From the NCBI GenBank assembly GCA_013867245.1, contig JACENB010000052.1, positions 1 through 13,889 on the forward strand: a stretch of DNA of 13,889 nucleotides, read 5' to 3'. A program made the translations under genes and the position numbers. The notes under the pieces are model-generated. The model saw only the letters and a program-made list of their open reading frames with translations. It was not told the DNA's origin and made no database searches. Shown in pieces: positions 7,003 to 13,470 of this stretch. The stretch is from Nitrosopumilaceae archaeon. Its GTDB lineage: Archaea > Thermoproteota > Nitrososphaeria > Nitrososphaerales > Nitrosopumilaceae. Within the stretch, counting starts at the first letter, position 1. Every line of letters starts with the position of its first letter.

Positions 7003-7814
7003 TGTACTTTCGCCATTACCTCTAGATGTGTTGATTTTATCTTTCCAATTTCTTCGATTGCAGATTTGGAATAAACGGTTAATCTAATTGGGTCTGAACC
7101 CGGAGCTAAATCTAGTACGCTCAAATCTTTGACACTTGTTGCCTCTACTCCTGGTAGTGCTCCAATTGCTTTTGAAATATTTGATGCATCTTTAGTTACA
7201 AACAATACGCTCTTTCCTACTTTCTTGCTTCTTCCTCTTAGTCTTGATTGACCAGAACGTGGTTTTCTTGCTTGTAGTCTTTGTACATCTTGTGTTAGTT
7301 TTAATGAATCAAGTATTTTGGATACTTCGCTTGTTTTAGAAACTGATTCTATATCATCTGAAACCACAATTGGGAATGATTCAATTCCTTCTACTTTATG
7401 GCCTCTTGATTCTACTCTGTCTTTTGATGCAGTTGCAGCAATTGCAGAACATAATGCTAATTTCTTTTCTTTTTTGTTTAATTTTTTGTAAATTACTTTC
7501 TCGACAATAGGTGGATGTGCTTGTCTTCCTCCTCTTGTTGATGCAACTTCTGCACCTTGTCCTTGTCTTCCACCACCTCCGCCTTGTGCTCTTGCAACAC
7601 GAGATACACCTTGACCTGTTGGTGGATCATTGGAATCTGCAACTACATCTTGTCCTGCAGTTGGGTGTCTTCCTTGTGGTTGGAATTTGTGTGATGTGAG
7701 ATTAGTGAAAGCTTTGTGAATCAATTCTCTTCTAAATGGTGTGGAAAATACTGCTGGTAATTCTACTTCTCCGTCTTTTGTTCCAGTTGTTGTGTATACT
7801 GCTGCTTTGGTCAT
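6999..7814 (-). CDS. rpl4: Large-subunit ribosomal protein L4 (uL4)
   Basis: 271 residues, normal for archaeal uL4. The globular domain is interrupted at about residues 65-103 by the long tunnel-lining loop, here very Gly/Arg/Gln-rich (ARAQGGGGGRQGQGAEVAST followed by RGGRQAHPP). After it come KKEKKLALCSAIAATAS and the RSGQSRLRGR segment. uL4 forms part of the exit-tunnel constriction. GGAGGT six bases before the ATG and an ATGA overlap with L3 fix the start. Confidence 0.96.
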   Translation of the reverse strand: MTKAAVYTTTGTKDGEVELPAVFSTPFRRELIHKAFTNLTSHKFQPQGRHPTAGQDVVADSNDPPTGQGVSRVARAQGGGGGRQGQGAEVASTRGGRQAHPPIVEKVIYKKLNKKEKKLALCSAIAATASKDRVESRGHKVEGIESFPIVVSDDIESVSKTSEVSKILDSLKLTQDVQRLQARKPRSGQSRLRGRSKKVGKSVLFVTKDASNISKAIGALPGVEATSVKDLSVLDLAPGSDPIRLTVYSKSAIEEIGKIKSTHLEVMAKVQ

Positions 7815-8806
7815 ACCACTACCTCCAAGATATTTGGCTTGTTGACTTTGTCTGGAACATTTCTGATTTGACTTCTTAGTTTGATTAATCTTCTATATGC
7901 TCCAGGAACTGAACCTTTTAGAACAATAAAGTCTCCTTTAACTAATCCAAAGTGTTTGAATCCGCCATCTGGATTAATTTTTAATTTATCCTCATCAGTG
8001 TTACCCATAATCATAATTCTTTTATCATATTCGATTCTTTGATGGAATCCAAATTGTCCTGCTCTTGGAACTGTGTACATGACACTTTGTGGTGAGATTG
8101 GACCAAGTGAACCAACTTCTCTAACTGTCTTTCTTGATTTATGTTGCTTCTTTTTTACATTCCATCTTTTCAAAACACCTTGCCATCCTTTACCTTTTGT
8201 AATTGCAGCAACGTCAACGCTTGCACCGGTTTCGAAAATCTGATCAATCTTAATTTCTTTTCCAAGTAATTCTTTAACATGTGCAAATTGTTTTGGAATG
8301 TCTCCTCCACTTACTGAAGCTTCAAAGATGTATGGTTTCTTTTGATCTAGTCCTGCAGCACTTGGGGATATTGCAACAATTGCAAAAATCTCTTTAATCT
8401 TTTTCAAACTTTTTTCTGCATTATCAATTGCATTTTCTTGTTTATTCTTTAATGAAATTTCTTTAGCGATACTTTTTGGAATGTCTTCGGCATAAACATC
8501 AAACTCTGCATGGTGTCCGTCATGATCTTTTGAATAACCTCTAATTCCTAAAATCAAAACTGGTGGTGTAACTAGAACTGTTCCAAGACTTACTAGTTGT
8601 TTTCCTGCATTAGGTACTTTTTCACGATCATCAATACTGACAATTTGAACACATCCTGCTTTGAAACCACAATGAGCTAAAATTTTTGGCTCTTCTGAAT
8701 CTAATTTTGGCCATGCTCTGATTCTAGCCTCCATGCTTTTAGCACGTACTCTAGGTGAATACGCAAGGCTTCCTCTACGTGGTGAATGTCTTTTTCTAGC
8801 ACCCAT
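7811..8806 (-). CDS. rpl3: Large-subunit ribosomal protein L3 (uL3)
   Basis: 331 residues, archaeal/eukaryotic length. The N-terminus RKRHSPRRGSLAYSPRVRAK is characteristic. The finger region that reaches towards the peptidyl transferase centre contains TKGKGWQGVLKRWNVKKKQHKSRKT and the SVMYTVPRAGQFGFHQR segment, with PGAYRRLIKLR near the end. It is the first gene of the ribosomal operon. An in-frame TGA five codons upstream excludes an earlier start. A TATA-like box at 8832-8839 should start transcription a few bases before the ATG. Confidence 0.97.
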   Translation of the reverse strand: MGARKRHSPRRGSLAYSPRVRAKSMEARIRAWPKLDSEEPKILAHCGFKAGCVQIVSIDDREKVPNAGKQLVSLGTVLVTPPVLILGIRGYSKDHDGHHAEFDVYAEDIPKSIAKEISLKNKQENAIDNAEKSLKKIKEIFAIVAISPSAAGLDQKKPYIFEASVSGGDIPKQFAHVKELLGKEIKIDQIFETGASVDVAAITKGKGWQGVLKRWNVKKKQHKSRKTVREVGSLGPISPQSVMYTVPRAGQFGFHQRIEYDKRIMIMGNTDEDKLKINPDGGFKHFGLVKGDFIVLKGSVPGAYRRLIKLRSQIRNVPDKVNKPNILEVVV

Positions 8807-8831
8807 GACTAAAACGCATCATCGATTGCCC

Positions 8832-8839
8832 TCTATTAA
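8832..8839 (-). promoter_or_regulatory. Candidate TATA box of the ribosomal operon
   Basis: The minus strand reads TTTAATAG, centred about 30 bp upstream of the L3 ATG. That would give an RNA starting near 8810 with a leader of only a few bases. No other TATA-like sequence lies at a suitable distance. Confidence 0.5.
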
Positions 8840-8852
8840 ACCATGTGAGACT

Positions 8853-8882
8853 TGGTTAACCACAAAAAAAATACTGGTTAAC
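8853..8882. promoter_or_regulatory. Paired TGGTTAAC sites upstream of the L3 promoter
   Basis: TGGTTAACCA at 8853-8862 is a perfect 10-bp palindrome and TGGTTAAC recurs at 8875-8882. The GTTAAC centres are 22 bp apart, about two helical turns, so both sites face the same side of the DNA. They end about 14 bp upstream of the candidate TATA box, a location suited to an activator or regulator of the ribosomal operon. Function is inferred from position and symmetry only. Confidence 0.4.
8864..8871 (-). terminator. U8 tract, candidate terminator
   Basis: Eight consecutive A residues on the plus strand give U8 in the minus-strand RNA, 27 nt after the stop of the 36-aa gene and before the ribosomal operon promoter. 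Archaeal RNA polymerase terminates at oligo-U tracts without needing a hairpin. The tract lies between the paired GTTAAC sites. Confidence 0.5.
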
Positions 8883-8897
8883 GGACTGTGCCTAAAA

Positions 8898-9008
8898 TTA
8901 AGGATTTAGAATTTCGTTTAACATATTCCAAATCGTAATTGTACCAATAATAATTCCAGCAGCTCCAACTCCTATTGCCAACAACAAAAAATTTTTTCTT
9001 TCTGCCAT
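8898..9008 (-). CDS. Single-span membrane microprotein, 36 aa
   Basis: A 36-codon frame starts at ATG 9008, only 2 nt after the stop of the SPOUT gene, and ends in TAA at 8900-8898. A short basic start (MAERKN) is followed by roughly 20 hydrophobic and small residues (FLLLAIGVGAAGIIIGTITI), then WNMLNEILNP. This predicts one transmembrane helix. Tight spacing suggests translational coupling to the SPOUT gene, and a U8 tract follows. No known family is recognised. A chance frame is possible, but its coherent membrane helix and placement argue for a real gene. Confidence 0.6.
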   Translation of the reverse strand: MAERKNFLLLAIGVGAAGIIIGTITIWNMLNEILNP

Positions 9009-9010
9009 GA

Positions 9011-9823
9011 TTATGATACACTTTGTGCGTTAATTATGGATAGTGTTCCTAGTAATGCTTCTTCTAGACGTACTGTTTGTGTAGCTTGGTTTGGGAAAAA
9101 GTTCAGAGACTTTGCATTTTGAACATTTTTCATCTTGCCTCCCAGGATCTCATGGATTCCTTTCTCCGGAGAGCCAAAGACAACCAGTGTTGGCTGATCT
9201 GACTTTGTATATTTTGCAATCTGCTCTTTTGTTGCAGTTTTACCTTTTCTTGATGTAAGAATGATGTTTCCTTTCCATTCTGATAACAGTGAAAATAGGT
9301 TTGCTCTCTCTTTTACAGTGTATCCCCAATAGTCTGGTGTTTCATTTCTGTTGATTTCTTTAATTGAAAAATTTGGATGCCCTTCCTTGAATTGTACTGT
9401 TACTCTTTTTCCCATTGGTGTCTTACCAAAAAATGGAATTAATTGGTTAATTCCTACATCGACAAATCTTTTTCCTTTAACCCCTACAACTATGCCTTCT
9501 CTTACGTCTCCTTTGACAATCTTCTTTGGATTTGCAGGTGTGACGTGACTTGGTATTCTTAATGGCTGTAACACCCCTGCAAATTTTAAATCATTTACTT
9601 TGGAAAACAATCTTCTTCTCAAAAACTGTGGTGTTTCTAAATATTTTAGAATCATCACCATAAGATTCCCATCTTGTTTATTGTCTCCTTCTTGATAGAC
9701 ATAGATTGTCTCAATTTTAAAAATTGCACATGCTCTTGCTAAGACTGAAATTTTTCTAGTCTTGTCTATCTTTAATGATTCATCTGATAGAGAAGATTCA
9801 GGGATTGCAACAGATAATTTCAA
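9011..9823 (-). CDS. SPOUT-type RNA methyltransferase, COG2106 / C9orf114 family (putative)
   Basis: 270 residues resembling the archaeal COG2106 family (MTH1 type, eukaryotic SPOUT1/C9orf114). A split SPOUT fold has its N-terminal part opening with LSVAIPESSLSD and RKISVLARACAIFKIETI. An OB-like insert covers about residues 95-155 (KGDVREGIVVGVKGKRFVDVG). The C-terminal knot follows with LVVFGSPEKGIHEIL at about 213-227, where S-adenosylmethionine should bind. The RNA target is not established. The TTG start at 9823-9821 is used because an in-frame TGA lies five codons upstream and the next Met is inside the domain. It follows psmA by about 31 nt; this family is often found near L3. Confidence 0.85.
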   Translation of the reverse strand: MKLSVAIPESSLSDESLKIDKTRKISVLARACAIFKIETIYVYQEGDNKQDGNLMVMILKYLETPQFLRRRLFSKVNDLKFAGVLQPLRIPSHVTPANPKKIVKGDVREGIVVGVKGKRFVDVGINQLIPFFGKTPMGKRVTVQFKEGHPNFSIKEINRNETPDYWGYTVKERANLFSLLSEWKGNIILTSRKGKTATKEQIAKYTKSDQPTLVVFGSPEKGIHEILGGKMKNVQNAKSLNFFPNQATQTVRLEEALLGTLSIINAQSVS

Positions 9824-9854
9824 TATAATCGAGTCTCACAAACAGATAAAATAA

Positions 9855-10592
9855 TTAATTTTTGTCGTGTGGATAATTTTGTTTTGCAGTATTTGCATAA
9901 TTTGCAATCTGCTCGTCTGAAACTATTTCATACAAACCAGTTTCTGTTTTCATGTGTGCCATTCTGATGTGACCAGTTCCTTCTTTGTCTTCACTTGATA
10001 GATAAATTCCTGCACATGCTAATGCTGCTGCATCATCTAATGAAAGATCATTCTTGTATGTTTTTTCTAGGAAATCAGTTACTTGATCAGAACCTGAACC
10101 AATTGCAATTGCATCATAAGAGATGTATGTTCCACTTGGGTCAGTCAAATACAATTGTGGTTTACCTCCAACAACTCCTCCAAGAATTAATGCAACACCA
10201 AATGGTCTTACACCTGCATATTGGGTATATTGTTGAGATTGATCAGCTAAATGTTTAGCAATTGTTTCGACCTCTACTGGTTCATCGTAAATCATTTTGT
10301 TACTTTGAGAAAAGAATCTTGCATTGTCAACTTGACTTCTTGCATCTGGAATATATCCTGCTGCTGCAACTCCGACATGATCATCGATTTGGAAAATCTT
10401 TTGTGCGGTTTTAGAAATTTGTAATTTTCTTGGTTTTTCCTCAACTGCTATTACAACACCATCTTTACATTTGACACCAACTGCAATTGTTCCTCTTCTT
10501 ACAGTCTCAATTGCATATTCGACTTGGTATAATCTGCCATCTGGGGAGAATACTGTGATTGCTCTGTCGTAACCTTGTTGTGCAGGAAGCAT
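9855..10592 (-). CDS. psmA: 20S proteasome alpha subunit
   Basis: 245 residues from ATG 10592. The alpha-type signature YDRAITVFSPDGRLYQVEYA lies at the N-terminus, followed by VRRGTIAVGVKCKDGVVIAV, and an AIGSGSDQV segment and LACAGIYLSS appear later. Alpha rings form the gate of the archaeal 20S core and receive PAN or Cdc48 ATPases; they carry no catalytic threonine. The frame extends to a TTG at 10601, but an AT-box centred near 10618 predicts a transcript starting at the ATG, giving a leaderless message. It reads towards the SPOUT gene and could share its transcript. Confidence 0.95.
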   Translation of the reverse strand: MLPAQQGYDRAITVFSPDGRLYQVEYAIETVRRGTIAVGVKCKDGVVIAVEEKPRKLQISKTAQKIFQIDDHVGVAAAGYIPDARSQVDNARFFSQSNKMIYDEPVEVETIAKHLADQSQQYTQYAGVRPFGVALILGGVVGGKPQLYLTDPSGTYISYDAIAIGSGSDQVTDFLEKTYKNDLSLDDAAALACAGIYLSSEDKEGTGHIRMAHMKTETGLYEIVSDEQIANYANTAKQNYPHDKN

Positions 10593-10612
10593 TTGATTCA
10601 AATGCTCTGAAA

Positions 10613-10624
10613 GTTTAATTTAAG
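10613..10624. promoter_or_regulatory. Shared AT-box of a divergent, doubly leaderless promoter
   Basis: The plus strand reads GTTTAATTTAAG and the minus strand CTTAAATTAAAC, so a TATA-like element is present in both directions. Its centre lies 26-27 bp from the ATG of psmA (10592) and from the GTG of the DUF371 gene (10645). Both messages would therefore begin at their start codons. Only 52 bp separate the two genes. Confidence 0.6.
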
Positions 10625-10644
10625 TCTAGCCTATCTAATTTGCC

Positions 10645-11061
10645 GTGAGATTCGAAATTGAATTTTCAGGACACGAAAATATTAGATCAAATCACCAAAA
10701 AACTATAGAGATTACAAAAGAGTCTCATTTGACACCTCAAGGTGATTGTATAGTTGGGGTGAGCGCAAATTACGCATGTGCAGATTTACCTAAAGATCTA
10801 AAAGATAAACTCAAGAATTCTGATTCAAAAATTACGTTTTCAATCGATGTTGGTGATTACAATTTCACTGTGGAAGGAAAAGGTCATCCTGATCTCATAC
10901 TTACTCATGATGAGGACATTGTAATTAGAAAAAGTGATTTTGTATGTCCTAGAACTCTAGCTGTAAAATGCGATAAAGCATCTGATTTGTTACCTCGAGA
11001 AATGGTTTCTCTCTTACAAGATCCAAAAACTAAAGGTACCTTCACTATCACGGTTGATTAA
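10645..11061 (+). CDS. DUF371 family protein
   Basis: 138 residues that fit the archaeal DUF371 family: an N-terminal EIEFSGHENIRSNHQKTIEI segment with GHxNI and H-x-T-hEITKE, then LTPQGDCIVGVSANYA at about residues 30-45, and a later DFVCPRTLAVKCDKAS segment. The family is small and its molecular function is unknown to me. The start is GTG, with no Shine-Dalgarno sequence; the AT-box about 27 bp upstream suggests a leaderless message. It is divergent from psmA and may be co-regulated with it. Confidence 0.85.
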   Translation: MRFEIEFSGHENIRSNHQKTIEITKESHLTPQGDCIVGVSANYACADLPKDLKDKLKNSDSKITFSIDVGDYNFTVEGKGHPDLILTHDEDIVIRKSDFVCPRTLAVKCDKASDLLPREMVSLLQDPKTKGTFTITVD

Positions 11062-11072
11062 AACTGTGACAA

Positions 11073-11080
11073 TTTTATAC
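11073..11080 (+). promoter_or_regulatory. TATA box for the 39-aa membrane protein
   Basis: TTTTATAC is centred about 25 bp upstream of the ATG at 11101 and lies just past the DUF371 stop. The spacing predicts transcription starting at or next to the ATG, which is a leaderless message. This supports the short gene as real. Confidence 0.5.
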
Positions 11081-11100
11081 TCATTATTGTAATTTTGATC

Positions 11101-11220
11101 ATGGGAATGAAAACTAATTTGTTTATTTTAGTACCATTGGCAGCATTTGCGGCAATAATACTTGGTTCGGGAATGTATATGACATTGTGCAAAAATGCTC
11201 TTGTTCCACTTCCTTGTTGA
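11101..11220 (+). CDS. Small membrane protein, 39 aa
   Basis: A 39-codon frame from ATG 11101 to TGA 11220. After MGMKTN comes a hydrophobic segment (LFILVPLAAFAAIILGSGMY) and a short tail MTLCKNALVPLPC with two cysteines. This predicts one membrane helix, possibly an uncleaved signal anchor. It fills the gap between the DUF371 gene and the next plus-strand gene and has its own well-spaced TATA box. The second Met (residue 3) is an alternative start. No family is recognised. Confidence 0.55.
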   Translation: MGMKTNLFILVPLAAFAAIILGSGMYMTLCKNALVPLPC

Positions 11221-11292
11221 CTCAATAATTTCCATCTTTAGTTAATTCTGATTTATCAAGATTTTCTTAAGACATGACAAATTAGATGATTC

Positions 11293-11634
11293 ATGGCAAA
11301 ACCAACGATTGAGTTACCAATTTCTAAAAAACCAACAGATGCCGAACTAAAAAAACTCAAAGATTATTTCAAAGAAATGCCTGTAGATGAAATTCTTACG
11401 GGACTAAAATTTGCTAAAAATAGGTGGTCTGCCAAAGATGCAGGAACTCTAAAGGTTGGAAGAAAAAGTATTATCCAAAAAGAAGTTCATTCTGTTACTA
11501 CTGAACAAGCTCAGTGGAGATTAAAAAATTGGAAGATGATGATTGCAAACTATAGACGACGAGGATACAGTTATCCTACAATTTCTAGAATAAAGAAAAT
11601 CTTAGTTCTAAAAAGCAAAAAGAAATCTAAATGA
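11293..11634 (+). CDS. Basic hypothetical protein, 113 aa
   Basis: 113 residues, strongly basic, with a Lys-rich C-terminus (KKILVLKSKKKSK). The N-terminal part is helical and mixed in charge (DAELKKLKDYFKEMPVDEIL). The second half (EQAQWRLKNWKMMIANYRRR) looks like amphipathic helices with an exposed aromatic/basic face, compatible with nucleic acid binding, though no named domain is recognised. TTCTTAAG about 25 bp upstream could be a TATA box for a near-leaderless start. Its 3' end overlaps the convergent cdvB gene by 8 nt. Confidence 0.75.
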   Translation: MAKPTIELPISKKPTDAELKKLKDYFKEMPVDEILTGLKFAKNRWSAKDAGTLKVGRKSIIQKEVHSVTTEQAQWRLKNWKMMIANYRRRGYSYPTISRIKKILVLKSKKKSK

Positions 11635-12277
11635 AAATATCAGATTTTCTCTCAACAATTTGTTGTTTGAGAGAGTCTGGAACATCTGGAATTGATGCTT
11701 TGGTTTGACCTGCAATAACTCCTTGTGCTTCTTCTAAGATTGCTAATGTATCTGCGTTGGTTTCTGGACCTACACTCATTGTATCGCCTAACTCCACTGA
11801 TGAGCCTGACATTACATCTCCAAGGATTGATGACAAGTCTTGCATTGATGCATTTGCCTCTGGCATGATTCCGTTAAGTGATGGGGCTAATCCTTTGATG
11901 ATTGACATGCATGGGCTGAGTGTAACTACAACGTCTCCTAATTCTGATACAGTATCAAGTCTGAGTTTGACTTGTTCCATTGAAAGTTTAGCACCGCTGA
12001 CCATGTTTTTCATCTTTCTAACTTGTGCTAGTTCATTTGCATATGCTTGTGCGTATGCATTCTTGTTACTTTTGTGTGCGTTTACTATTTTTTCAAAAAT
12101 TTGATCATGTTTTACTCGTAATTTTTCATTAATTCCTTCTAATTTTGAGATTTGAAATTGTAATTTTTTCTGTGCAAAGTCAATTTTGTTCTTTAGTGGC
12201 TCATCAGGCTTTACTTTTCCCATAACTTTTTGGGAAATGCTTTCTCCCTGTGTTTTGTTCCAAGAGTTACTTAGCAT
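11627..12277 (-). CDS. cdvB: ESCRT-III / CdvB-type cell division protein
   Basis: 216 residues with the layout of archaeal ESCRT-III (Snf7-like) proteins. A basic, helical N-terminal half (PLKNKIDFAQKKLQFQISKL, then a long coiled helix to about residue 90 with QVRKMKNMVSGAK) is followed by an acidic C-terminal half with LEEAQGVIA. Such proteins polymerise at the division site and are remodelled by the ATPase CdvC/Vps4. Residues 196-200 (IPDVP) resemble a MIM2 motif for the CdvC MIT domain. No winged-helix tail is present, so it may be a CdvB paralogue (CdvB1/B2 type) rather than the CdvA-binding CdvB. cdvA and cdvC are not in the window. Confidence 0.85.
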   Translation of the reverse strand: MLSNSWNKTQGESISQKVMGKVKPDEPLKNKIDFAQKKLQFQISKLEGINEKLRVKHDQIFEKIVNAHKSNKNAYAQAYANELAQVRKMKNMVSGAKLSMEQVKLRLDTVSELGDVVVTLSPCMSIIKGLAPSLNGIMPEANASMQDLSSILGDVMSGSSVELGDTMSVGPETNADTLAILEEAQGVIAGQTKASIPDVPDSLKQQIVERKSDIFI

Positions 12278-12308
12278 GTTTGATTCTCGATATTGGTCAA
12301 AAATTTTG

Positions 12309-12316
12309 CTTTAAAG
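12309..12316 (-). promoter_or_regulatory. Candidate TATA box for cdvB
   Basis: CTTTAAAG, itself palindromic, lies about 35 bp upstream of the cdvB ATG and would give a leader of about 10 nt. It is the only TATA-like sequence at a suitable distance in the intergenic region. Confidence 0.45.
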
Positions 12317-12321
12317 AGATT

Positions 12322-12352
12322 TGTCACCCTACATGGTGTCACTGGAGTGACA
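12322..12352. promoter_or_regulatory. TGTCAC cluster: candidate operator upstream of cdvB
   Basis: TGTCAC occurs at 12322-12327 and again within TGTCACT at 12337-12343, followed by its inverse AGTGACA at 12346-12352. The last two form a 16-bp inverted repeat with a 2-bp centre. The cluster lies immediately upstream of the cdvB TATA box, the usual place for an archaeal activator or cell-cycle regulator. It also follows the stop of the thioredoxin-like gene by 16 nt, so its transcript could fold into a hairpin there. Confidence 0.4.
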
Positions 12353-12368
12353 GATAGTTGCAGTTACA

Positions 12369-13466
12369 CTATCCAAAGGTAAATGTGAATATCTGGAACC
12401 CCTTACCTTTGACCTTAATCTCCATAATATGAGATGCGCTATCATCACTTGTTACAATATTGTATAGTCCTGGTTCTGAAACACTTAGGATATTTTCAGA
12501 TGTAATATCCTGTCCCGCGTATTTACTTGAAAGTGGTTCTCCGTCCAGATAAATTTCAAGTTCTGCATTATTTGCAGTGACAATGTTTACCTCTTTTGCA
12601 TTATACAGTAATTTTATCTCTCCATTCTCTGAAACTAATTCCATACTGTCTTGATGATTTTTCCATGTTCCTGTCGGATAGAACTTGTGTAATTCTATTT
12701 TTTCTGGTTCTTGATATGTTACTATCTTTTCTGGTTGGAATCCTTCTTCACTACCTAATTGGTTTCTATTTTGTGCAAAGTAGTATCCAAAGTACAATTC
12801 AGGAGTTCTAAACAAAGTATGTTCAAACTCTTCAATATCAACTAGTGAAGAAGCAGTTATCATTTGAATTCCTAATGCGTCAGATCTTTCTTTGATAAGT
12901 TGTTGAATGATTTTTTCAGTTTCTTGATATCCGCCTTCTCCGATATGATCATATCTGATGTAACCTTCATGATCTGCAATGTATTTTCTTGGCCAGTATC
13001 TGTTTTCAAATGCATCCCATGTTTCCATGTCGTTGTCCATTACAACAGGATAATTGATTCCATGTTTTTCAATTGACATTTGTACATTTTCTGGAACTTT
13101 TTCAAATTCAAATTCAGGAGAATGAACTCCAATAATTAACAATCCCTGTTCAGCATACTTGTCATCCCATGCTGTAATGTATGGTAATGTTCTGATACAA
13201 TTAATGCAACTATATGTCCAGATGTCATACAACACAACTTTTCCTTCTATTTTTTGGGCTAGTTCCTCAGGAGTTGTGTTCAGATAGTGCGCAATTCCTA
13301 CCAAGTCTGGTGCTTTCTTGAATCCTGATTTGTTTATCTGGGTAGAATCCCCTCCTATGTTAGCAACACTGGCCTGGTCAAGCGTAGAGAATGCCACGCT
13401 TATTGCTACTATTCCCACTCCTATTGCGACTACTAGAATAATTGCTGTTTTAATTTCCGACTTCAT
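12369..13466 (-). CDS. Membrane-anchored thioredoxin-like protein, DipZ C-terminal type
   Basis: 365 residues. An N-terminal membrane anchor covers about residues 8-26. A TlpA/AhpC-type thioredoxin domain follows at about 50-195 with the redox motif WTYSCINC (Cys 87 and Cys 90), the GVHSPEFEFEK segment, and a cis-proline at RYWPRKYI (Pro 159). Residues 215-365 form a beta-rich domain with TPELYFGYYF, as in the C-terminal half of mycobacterial DipZ, where it has a carbohydrate-binding-module-like fold. It should act outside the cytoplasmic membrane, taking electrons from the CcdA protein 4 nt upstream to reduce disulfides, possibly in cytochrome c or copper protein maturation (inferred). GGTGAT, containing the CcdA stop, is its ribosome binding site. 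Confidence 0.9.
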   Translation of the reverse strand: MKSEIKTAIILVVAIGVGIVAISVAFSTLDQASVANIGGDSTQINKSGFKKAPDLVGIAHYLNTTPEELAQKIEGKVVLYDIWTYSCINCIRTLPYITAWDDKYAEQGLLIIGVHSPEFEFEKVPENVQMSIEKHGINYPVVMDNDMETWDAFENRYWPRKYIADHEGYIRYDHIGEGGYQETEKIIQQLIKERSDALGIQMITASSLVDIEEFEHTLFRTPELYFGYYFAQNRNQLGSEEGFQPEKIVTYQEPEKIELHKFYPTGTWKNHQDSMELVSENGEIKLLYNAKEVNIVTANNAELEIYLDGEPLSSKYAGQDITSENILSVSEPGLYNIVTSDDSASHIMEIKVKGKGFQIFTFTFG

Positions 13467-13470
13467 TTAA

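Noticed and set aside
7511..7699. Leu-rich plus-strand frame opposite L4
   Set aside because: The Leu/Val/His-rich sequence is the reverse reading of the Gly/Gln/Arg-rich L4 loop, not a membrane protein.
10599..10601. TTG as the start of psmA
   Set aside because: The ATG at 10592 sits at the predicted transcription start and gives the N-terminal length usual for archaeal alpha subunits; no ribosome binding site precedes the TTG.
11221..11292. Possible small RNA between the 39-aa gene and the 113-aa gene
   Set aside because: I see no stable hairpin, no C/D box pair and no terminator pattern; it looks like an ordinary AT-rich promoter region.
11757..12104. 115-codon plus-strand frame opposite cdvB
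   Set aside because: It is antisense to a recognisable ESCRT-III protein and shows no family features.
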